From assembly GCA_943323705.2 (NCBI GenBank), contig CALPIT020000179.1:1-5162 (forward strand): a stretch of DNA of 5,162 nt. Reading direction: 5' to 3'. Position numbers and translations under genes: made by a program. Position 1 is the first letter of the stretch; each line of letters starts with the position of its first letter. The notes below the pieces were generated by a model that searched no databases, was not told the DNA's origin, and saw only the letters and a program-made list of their open reading frames with translations. Origin of the DNA: Streptomyces griseus (GTDB lineage: Bacteria > Bacteroidota > Bacteroidia > Chitinophagales > Chitinophagaceae). Below, piece after piece: positions 1-5,162 of the stretch.

Positions 1-662
1 GCTTCTTTTGGTTTTCTTTTTAATTGAATTGAATGAATGAAAGGTTGATTAAAATTAATCGTGAAAAAGTATTTTCTCTGTACCCAGTTTTTTGTATGAC
101 AATAACCGCTGATTGTTTTATTATTTTCAATCTTCACATCACTTTCAAGCACCAGTGAATCAGTTAAGAAACAAAGTCCGTGCTGCAAATCAACCAGCAG
201 TTTTGCATTTTTTGTTGGATAAGTATATCGATGCATGGCTACTCGCTCTGTGCTGGTCAGTTCCACTTTTACTTTATTGCCTAACGTAACCGTGTAGTAG
301 CCGGGATAAGCCTTTTCCGTTTCTTTGAAATATGTTTCTCCAAAGTTATCTTTTTTGTCATCTGTGAAAGGTTGAAGTAACACATCACCAAATTCATTGA
401 TGCCCGTTCCATTGGCTCTTGTTTGCGAAAAGCCAAGAATAATGGTGTCTTTGTATTGATAGCCGCTTGTGTAATCCCATCCTTTGTCTACATTATCCGG
501 ACCAGGTTGCACCATTCCAAACGGCATACAAGGGCCAGGGAATGTGTGACCAGTGCCTTCACTACCAATAAATGGATTTACATAAACAGTGTAATCAACA
601 CTTTCCTGTGATTTGCAGGAAATGACAAATAACATAAACATTATAGAAAATAATCCCTTCAT
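1..662 (-). CDS. GH92 family alpha-mannosidase-like lipoprotein, N-terminal part (3' end outside window)
   Basis: The frame opens with ATG at 662 and stays open for 220 codons to the left edge, so about the first third of a typical ~750-residue GH92 enzyme is visible. Residues 1-16 form a lipoprotein signal: a short hydrophobic stretch and the lipobox V-I-S-C with Cys16, followed by KSQ. This predicts a lipid-anchored envelope protein. GH92 N-terminal beta-sandwich signatures follow in order: VNPFIG (28-33), TGHTFPGPCMPFGMVQPGPD (37-56), GWDYTSGYQY (61-70), GFSQTRANGTG (77-87), AYPGYYTV (118-125) and TERVAMHRYTYP (138-149). Known GH92 members are calcium-dependent exo-alpha-mannosidases, but their catalytic acid, base and calcium ligands lie in the C-terminal domain, which is missing here, so activity and linkage cannot be judged. 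An in-frame TGA at 678-680 lies upstream and no earlier ATG exists, so 662 is the start. The gene begins 5 bp after the stop of the amylase-like gene, which implies co-transcription. The family call is strong; the substrate is open. Confidence 0.92.
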   Translation of the reverse strand, partial: MKGLFSIMFMLFVISCKSQESVDYTVYVNPFIGSEGTGHTFPGPCMPFGMVQPGPDNVDKGWDYTSGYQYKDTIILGFSQTRANGTGINEFGDVLLQPFTDDKKDNFGETYFKETEKAYPGYYTVTLGNKVKVELTSTERVAMHRYTYPTKNAKLLVDLQHGLCFLTDSLVLESDVKIENNKTISGYCHTKNWVQRKYFFTINFNQPFIHSIQLKRKPKE

Positions 663-667
663 TTGTT

Positions 668-2212
668 TTATTTTATTTCAATTACAACCACGTCGTATGG
701 GTTCAACTGAATCGTACTTTGATTTACCTGGTTTTTACCAAACAAAAACGTATAGTTTTTATACCCATCTATAAACTTGGTTGTTTGTACTTCTTCCGAA
801 AGATTTACAGCCACTAAAACTTTTCTATTTTTCTCTTTTCTATAAAAACTAAATACTTTGTCGTTATCATTTATGGCATTTTCATATGTCCCATTTGCTA
901 AAGCTGGATTGCTTTGTTTAAGGTGGATTAATTTTTTATAATAATTAAATAATGAGCTATCGTTTTTTAATTGTTCTTCTGCAGAAATTCCATCATTGGG
1001 CGTAAGAAGATTATTTTCCCACCAACCACCGGTATTTTCATACCAGGTGGCCATCCCCTTTCCTTTACCTGATGAATACCAATCAAATGCAGCACGTCGT
1101 GGAATATCATTTCCATCTGTATTTCCCCAATTACCGATTGTTCCCTTCATACCAATTTCCTGACCATAATAAATAGACGGGACACCACCAATAAGCAACA
1201 ATAATGCAGCAGCCAGCTTTTGCTTTTTGATATTGGGCTCCAAAGAAGCAAACCTGTCCAAATCATGATTCTCCAAAAAAATGATTTGATCTTTTCCAGT
1301 TGGACATTTTGCTAAAATGGTATCTGCATTTTGTATTAACTGTTGTTTATTAAATGACAAAATTGCCTTCTGTAAACCGAAGCCAAACATCCTATCGACA
1401 TTTGTATTTTTAAAATAGCTAAAACCAAAATCTTTCCAATCAGATTGTTCTGCAACATTTTTAAGTTTTGGATTGAACTCTTTTAAATATGTCAACAATG
1501 GTTTCCAAAAATGGACGAATAAATCCGTGAGAGCCGGTTTCCCATCTAAATTATCCATCGCATGATCTAATCTAAAACCATCTACACCGTCATCAAAATT
1601 TCCATCATTGTTAGGGTCTACAAAAAAGGAAAACAACTTTTTATTATACTCTAGTACATTCTTGTTTCGCAGATTAACGGTAGTTACTTTAATAAAAGAA
1701 CCATCGTAACTATTTAGTTGCCTCAAATCAAACACCATTGTTGATGGAATCAAATGTTGTGAATCATCAAATAAAATGTAATCACTGTATGGTGAATTGA
1801 TATTCCCCACAGCATCTTTCCACCATGCATGCTTTTCTGTTACATACTGTGTTTCCATATCCATGTACAATTTCATCCCCCTTTTATGAATTTCCTTTAC
1901 AAGCAACATATAATCTTGCATGGTGCCAAACTCGGCATCAATCTTTTCAAAATCATTTGCAAAATAGTTATGGTAACAATCTGCATCGTATAAGGGAAGC
2001 AATAGAATAGAAGTAATTCCTAAGTCTTGCAAATACGGCAATTTTTGCTTCAAACCATTTAGGTCTCCTTGTCGATCTCCGTTTCCATCATAAAAGCTAC
2101 GCTGAAAAACATGATAGATAATTTCACCATTTTTTTCTGTTACCTTTTTCTGCGCAAGAGTTTCAATACTACTAATCAGCAGTATTGATGCTACAATTAT
2201 TTTTATTTTCAT
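668..2212 (-). CDS. exported GH13 alpha-amylase-like glycoside hydrolase
   Basis: This is a complete 514-residue protein. Residues 1-20 are a Sec signal peptide (MKIK, hydrophobic core, TLA|Q cleavage), so the enzyme is probably periplasmic or secreted. The GH13 TIM barrel follows. IIYHVFQRSF (31-40) and a calcium-loop-like DGNGDRQGD (42-50) open it. YHNYFANDFEKID (80-92) is the usual early active-site stretch. The nucleophile is Asp216 in DGFRLDHA (211-218), the acid/base is Glu255 in NVAEQ (252-256), and the transition-state Asp is Asp317 in ENHD (314-317), so the triad is intact. IYYGQEIGM (347-355) closes the barrel, and a C-terminal beta domain runs from about 460 to 514. Region I is odd: where most GH13 enzymes have D-x-x-x-N-H, this has DMETQY (118-123), so Asn-His becomes Gln-Tyr. 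An Asp/Asn-rich loop (199-211) sits just before the nucleophile. A TAA codon lies directly before the ATG, which fixes the start. The expected role is hydrolysis of alpha-glucans or maltodextrins. I could not assign the subfamily, so a transglycosylase or a different alpha-glucoside specificity is possible. Confidence 0.93.
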   Translation of the reverse strand: MKIKIIVASILLISSIETLAQKKVTEKNGEIIYHVFQRSFYDGNGDRQGDLNGLKQKLPYLQDLGITSILLLPLYDADCYHNYFANDFEKIDAEFGTMQDYMLLVKEIHKRGMKLYMDMETQYVTEKHAWWKDAVGNINSPYSDYILFDDSQHLIPSTMVFDLRQLNSYDGSFIKVTTVNLRNKNVLEYNKKLFSFFVDPNNDGNFDDGVDGFRLDHAMDNLDGKPALTDLFVHFWKPLLTYLKEFNPKLKNVAEQSDWKDFGFSYFKNTNVDRMFGFGLQKAILSFNKQQLIQNADTILAKCPTGKDQIIFLENHDLDRFASLEPNIKKQKLAAALLLLIGGVPSIYYGQEIGMKGTIGNWGNTDGNDIPRRAAFDWYSSGKGKGMATWYENTGGWWENNLLTPNDGISAEEQLKNDSSLFNYYKKLIHLKQSNPALANGTYENAINDNDKVFSFYRKEKNRKVLVAVNLSEEVQTTKFIDGYKNYTFLFGKNQVNQSTIQLNPYDVVVIEIK

Positions 2213-2222
2213 TTATAAGTGT

Positions 2223-3905
2223 TTACTGTTGAATTTCATAAATCACCGCTTCAAAAGGCTTATACAATTTATTACGAGATGGATCCTTGTAATTGCTAAT
2301 CAAAATATGGCTATTGGCTAAATCAAAATCGGTATCCAAGTATGATTCTTCTTCTGAAAAATTAAGAACTACTAATAATTTCTGATTGCCTAATTGTCTG
2401 ATGTAAGCAAATAACTGTTTGTTACTTTCATCAACTAGTTCAAATGTCCCGTATATCAGTGTTAGATATTTTTTCCGCAATTGAATCATCGTCCTGAAAT
2501 AATGCAATACTGAATCAGAACGAATTTCCTGATCTGCTACATTCAGCGATTTGTAATTTTCATTTATGGCAAGCCAAGGAGTGCCTGTTGTAAATCCTGC
2601 CTGATGGGTATCATTCCATTGTAAAGGAGTCCTGCCATTATCCCTGCTTATTTTGGAATGTGAATTTAAAAATGCTTGATGATCCTCTCCTTTTTGTTTT
2701 AGCTGATGGTGATAATTGATGGTATAAAGGTCTTGATAATGCTCTATTTTGGTGTGATTCGTATTTACCATACCAATTTCATCTCCGCTGTAGATATAAG
2801 GTGTGGCCCTCATGCTCAACAAAAAAGTATTCAGCATTTTTGCAGACAATTCCCTGAATTGAACACTGTCATTTCCATAGCGGCTCGTCATTCGACTCGT
2901 ATCATGATTACCCAAGTAAACAGTACCCCAGCCTTTTTCAGCAAACACTTTATCCCAATTGTGAAAAATCTTTTTCCATTCTGTCAAATCTCTGTTGTTG
3001 TCGTCGGCATACATGAAATTTTCTTTACTGATTCCAAAACCAGTGTGATCAAAATGATAAAATGTTTGAAGCTCTTTTCGGTCTTCGTCAACAAAGAGCA
3101 ATGCATCATTGATATTTACTCCTGATGCTTCTCCTACATTCATGGAATCATATTTAGAAAATACTTCGTTGTACATTTCCTGTAAATATTGATGTAGGTT
3201 GGGTCCTTTTGCATAATAGGGAAACCAATCGCCAACAGTCATATTTTTTGGCAATTCAGGAAATGAAATATCTTTTGAAATACAAGTGATAACATCCAAC
3301 CGAAAGCCATCAACACCTTTATCCATCCACCATTTCATCATTTCGTACACCTCATTTCTTACTTGTGGGTTTTCCCAATTTAGATCGGGCTGCTTCTCAC
3401 TAAAAATATGAAAGTAATAACTATCCGTATTTGCATCATATTTCCAGGCATTACTTTCTTTATCAAAAATACTCCAACGATAAGGTGGCTTACCTTTTTC
3501 TGCATCCCACCAATGATAATAATTGCGGTAAGGATTGTCTATAGATTTCTTACTTTCCTTAAACCAGAAATGCTCATCACTGGTATGGTTTACAACCAAA
3601 TCCATTATCAACTTTATCCCTCTGTCGTGCAACCCTTTTAAAAGCATTTCGAAATCATCCATGGTTCCAAATTGCTGCATGATGGCCCTGTAATCTGAAA
3701 TATCATATCCCATATCATCATTCGGAGATTCATATACTGGGTTAAGCCACACTACATCAACACCCAAACTTTTTATATAGTCGAGTTTTTCGAAGATTCC
3801 TTTTAAATCACCGATACCATCCCCATTGGTGTCCTTAAAACTTCTAGGATAAATCTGATAGACCACCACTTCCTTCCACCATTGTCTATTTAATTCAAGT
3901 TGCAT
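2223..3905 (-). CDS. cytoplasmic GH13 alpha-glucosidase, oligo-1,6-glucosidase (GH13_31) type
   Basis: With the ATG at 3905 the protein has 560 residues, the normal length for oligo-1,6-glucosidases and alpha-glucosidases, and it opens in the usual way with RQWWKEVVVYQIYPRSF. The calcium loop is DTNGDGIGD (25-33). Region I is DLVVNH (102-107), region V is QPDLN (172-176), region II is GFRLDVI with nucleophile Asp204, region III is VGEAS with acid/base Glu259, and region IV is GNHD with Asp335. All catalytic residues are present. The Val after the nucleophile (Val205) is the residue linked in this family to alpha-1,6 activity, whereas Ala or Thr is typical of maltases. The C-terminal block with RDNGRTPLQW (420-429) and AGFTTGTPW is typical of this subfamily. 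There is no signal peptide, so it should act in the cytoplasm on imported isomalto- or malto-oligosaccharides. The frame can be extended to a GTG at 3962 or an ATG at 3959, but the extra residues do not resemble the family and would overlap the likely promoter. The amylase-like gene follows after 10 bp. Confidence 0.95.
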   Translation of the reverse strand: MQLELNRQWWKEVVVYQIYPRSFKDTNGDGIGDLKGIFEKLDYIKSLGVDVVWLNPVYESPNDDMGYDISDYRAIMQQFGTMDDFEMLLKGLHDRGIKLIMDLVVNHTSDEHFWFKESKKSIDNPYRNYYHWWDAEKGKPPYRWSIFDKESNAWKYDANTDSYYFHIFSEKQPDLNWENPQVRNEVYEMMKWWMDKGVDGFRLDVITCISKDISFPELPKNMTVGDWFPYYAKGPNLHQYLQEMYNEVFSKYDSMNVGEASGVNINDALLFVDEDRKELQTFYHFDHTGFGISKENFMYADDNNRDLTEWKKIFHNWDKVFAEKGWGTVYLGNHDTSRMTSRYGNDSVQFRELSAKMLNTFLLSMRATPYIYSGDEIGMVNTNHTKIEHYQDLYTINYHHQLKQKGEDHQAFLNSHSKISRDNGRTPLQWNDTHQAGFTTGTPWLAINENYKSLNVADQEIRSDSVLHYFRTMIQLRKKYLTLIYGTFELVDESNKQLFAYIRQLGNQKLLVVLNFSEEESYLDTDFDLANSHILISNYKDPSRNKLYKPFEAVIYEIQQ

Positions 3906-3936
3906 ACATTCATTATTTTTTTTTCGTTCAGTAATA

Positions 3937-3965
3937 CAAAAATGGCGATTTAGTTGCATCACAAA
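3937..3965 (-). promoter_or_regulatory. candidate Bacteroidota-type promoter for the glucosidase-amylase-GH92 unit
   Basis: Read on the minus strand, TTTG (3965-3962) is followed after 17 bases by CATTTTTG (3944-3937). The Bacteroidota consensus is TTTG or TTG at about -33 and TAnnTTTG at about -7; only the first base of the -7 box differs here. Transcription would begin around 3930, giving a leader of about 25 bases that is very A-rich before the ATG at 3905. This fits the shorter start for the alpha-glucosidase. AT-rich DNA yields chance matches, so this is only a candidate. The unit could also be read through from the transporter gene. Confidence 0.33.
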
Positions 3966-3975
3966 ATTGTACTGT

Positions 3976-3994
3976 TAATGCTCAATGAGCCTTA
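3976..3994. repeat. 19-bp imperfect palindrome in the intergenic gap, possible operator
   Basis: The sequence TAATGCTCAATGAGCCTTA is symmetric about the A at 3985, with eight of nine base pairs matching (the mismatch is at 3979/3991). It lies between the transporter stop and the glucosidase start, just upstream of the candidate -33 box, which is a plausible site for a dimeric regulator of the LacI type often found near sugar genes. It could instead form a weak RNA hairpin (GCTC-ATT-GAGC on the minus strand). It has no adjoining T-run, so it is not a convincing terminator. Confidence 0.3.
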
Positions 3995-4021
3995 TGCTGC
4001 CAGTGGTATTAAATTACACAA

Positions 4022-5162
4022 TTAAGCTGTTTTAAAAACTTCCGATTGAACATCTTTTACAAACAGCCAGCTTACAAAAGAAACCAATAAGCAAATCGAA
4101 ATAATCAAGAACAATACGGATGAGTCTCCTGAATCATTTACTAATTTTGAAACTCCAGGTGTCATCATTGCAGGTAACACAATGCTAAAATTAAAAAGCC
4201 CCATATACATCCCCATTTTATTGGCATTTACTTTTTCAGTCATGATGGCAAATACAATAGAAATAACTGCCGACCAACCAATGCCACAAATTATCATACC
4301 TAGGTAAAAGATAATTTCTTGTTTGCCGCCAATGTATAAAATAAAGTAGCCCGCTGTCATGCAAGCAATTGCCATTCGGTAAACTTTTATTTTTCCTTTC
4401 CTTTTACTTAATGGTTCAAGCAACATTACAGGCAACAATGCACCAACAAAATTGAGCAATAAAAAACCAAGTGAAAGTATATTCCCTGCTGTACTTTCTT
4501 TTGTTAGTGCTGCTCCAGAAAATAACTTAGAAAAACCGTTTGCCCATGCAGTTGAAACATCTAAATCTGGAATCATTTTCTCTTTAATAAAAAAATAACT
4601 CATTACAAACATGCTCTGAATTCCCAACCATGTGAATGAATGTGCCAGCAGTATTTTTTGAAAATCATTGGTATCAGATGATTGCTGTTTTCCTTTCCAT
4701 ATTGTAAATGAGCCAAGAAGAAGGGTAACGAATAAACATATATACATGAAGTTCGTTTGTAAATTGTCCCATGCTCCATTTAAAATCATCTTATTTAAAA
4801 CGACAAAGAGTCCAAAGGCTATAAAGCCATACAATGGAAACAAAATTTTAATACCATCAACAAAAGATGAATTGGTTTTAACTTCTTCTTCAGTGATTGT
4901 TTCTGTTTGCAACAGTTTTGGCTCCTCTACAAACAAAACAGGAATGATAGAAAATAGCAATACAATAACCGCTGTTGTGTAAATTAAAGTCATATTACCA
5001 AATGCAACTGATATAAAATAGGCTATAATGCCAAATGTGCCACTAACTACCTGCATCCACGAAAAGCCTTTGGTTCGTTCAACACCCGGTGGTGTTACAT
5101 CTGCAATTAATGCTCTTGCGGGATTGAAAGTCACATTGATACTCATGTCTAATAATAAAGAC
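4022..5162 (-). CDS. GPH/SLC45-like MFS sugar transporter, C-terminal part (5' end outside window)
   Basis: The frame is open to the right edge; codons for S-L-L-L-D precede the first visible ATG (5146), so that Met is internal and the true start lies outside. About 379 residues are visible. Counting from that Met, NPARALIADVTP (8-19) matches the TM4 region motif (P-x-R-A-L-x-A-D) of the glycoside-pentoside-hexuronide and SLC45/sucrose carriers. Hydrophobic segments follow at about 31-50, 53-73, 99-118, 132-150, 164-187, 222-243, 256-273, 277-302, 312-331 and 344-363. The basic loop LSKRKGKIKVYR (246-257) between two C-half helices and GLFNFSIVLP (316-325) are also typical. It should sit in the inner membrane and bring sugars, probably malto-oligosaccharides, into the cytoplasm by cation symport. 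The substrate is inferred from the neighbouring GH13 genes. Two segments (about 99-118 and 132-150) lie between the two six-helix halves and appear to be extra. The stop is 116 bp before the preferred start of the alpha-glucosidase gene. Confidence 0.88.
   Translation of the reverse strand, partial: SLLLDMSINVTFNPARALIADVTPPGVERTKGFSWMQVVSGTFGIIAYFISVAFGNMTLIYTTAVIVLLFSIIPVLFVEEPKLLQTETITEEEVKTNSSFVDGIKILFPLYGFIAFGLFVVLNKMILNGAWDNLQTNFMYICLFVTLLLGSFTIWKGKQQSSDTNDFQKILLAHSFTWLGIQSMFVMSYFFIKEKMIPDLDVSTAWANGFSKLFSGAALTKESTAGNILSLGFLLLNFVGALLPVMLLEPLSKRKGKIKVYRMAIACMTAGYFILYIGGKQEIIFYLGMIICGIGWSAVISIVFAIMTEKVNANKMGMYMGLFNFSIVLPAMMTPGVSKLVNDSGDSSVLFLIISICLLVSFVSWLFVKDVQSEVFKTA

Noticed and set aside
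423..611. 62-codon open frame on the plus strand
   Set aside because: It is antisense to the GH92 signature motifs, which define the real gene on the minus strand.
2706..3125. 139-codon open frame on the plus strand
   Set aside because: It lies fully antisense to the strongly conserved catalytic part of the alpha-glucosidase gene and its translation shows no recognisable domain; it is a shadow frame.
3980..3990. Hairpin GCTC-ATT-GAGC as a rho-independent terminator after the transporter gene
   Set aside because: The stem is short and no T-run follows directly on the minus strand, so an operator or chance symmetry is more likely.
4668..4982. 104-codon open frame on the plus strand
   Set aside because: It is antisense to the transporter gene, whose membrane helices and GPH motifs are clear; no independent support.
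5144..5146. ATG at 5146 as the true start of the transporter
   Set aside because: The frame is open upstream to the window edge with fitting residues (SLLLD), and a start here would lack the first three helices of the family.
1..5162. A novel defence, mobile or RNA-based system
   Set aside because: Coding density is near complete, every gene belongs to a recognisable carbohydrate family, and no repeats, integrase, transposase or structured RNA were seen.

Overview
The window looks like a fragment of a Bacteroidota (Bacteroidetes) genome, possibly a Chitinophagaceae- or Sphingobacteriia-like organism. The evidence is AT-rich coding DNA, no Shine-Dalgarno sequences upstream of the starts, a short lipoprotein signal ending in a Cys-Lys-Ser-Gln motif, and an export signal cleaved just before Gln (TLA|Q). 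The family-level placement is a guess; the phylum is fairly safe.

All four genes lie on the minus strand and read from right to left. They are: (1) the 3' part of a sugar transporter of the GPH/SLC45-like MFS type (4022 to the right edge, 5' end missing); (2) a cytoplasmic GH13 alpha-glucosidase of the oligo-1,6-glucosidase type (2223-3905, preferred start); (3) an exported GH13 alpha-amylase-like enzyme (668-2212); (4) the 5' part of a GH92 alpha-mannosidase-like lipoprotein (662 down to the left edge, 3' end missing). The spacings are 116 bp (transporter to glucosidase, with the preferred start), 10 bp (glucosidase to amylase) and 5 bp (amylase to GH92). The last three genes are almost certainly one transcription unit. 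The 116-bp gap is the only sizeable intergenic stretch. It holds a 19-bp imperfect palindrome and a weak match to a Bacteroidota promoter. No stretch over 300 bases lacks a gene, and I see no RNA genes, mobile elements or CRISPR arrays.

Functionally this reads as a glycan-utilisation locus. The secreted amylase-like enzyme would trim alpha-glucan outside the cytoplasm, the MFS carrier would bring the oligosaccharides in, and the cytoplasmic alpha-glucosidase would release glucose, probably including alpha-1,6 branch linkages. The GH92 lipoprotein adds an alpha-mannosidase-like activity at the cell envelope, which is less expected next to starch genes. No SusC/SusD pair or regulator falls in the window.

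I found no clearly new biological system. The most interesting points are the exported GH13 enzyme, which has lost the conserved Asn-His of region I and carries a calcium-loop-like insertion next to its nucleophile, the mixed glucan/mannan gene content, and two extra membrane segments in the middle of the transporter.
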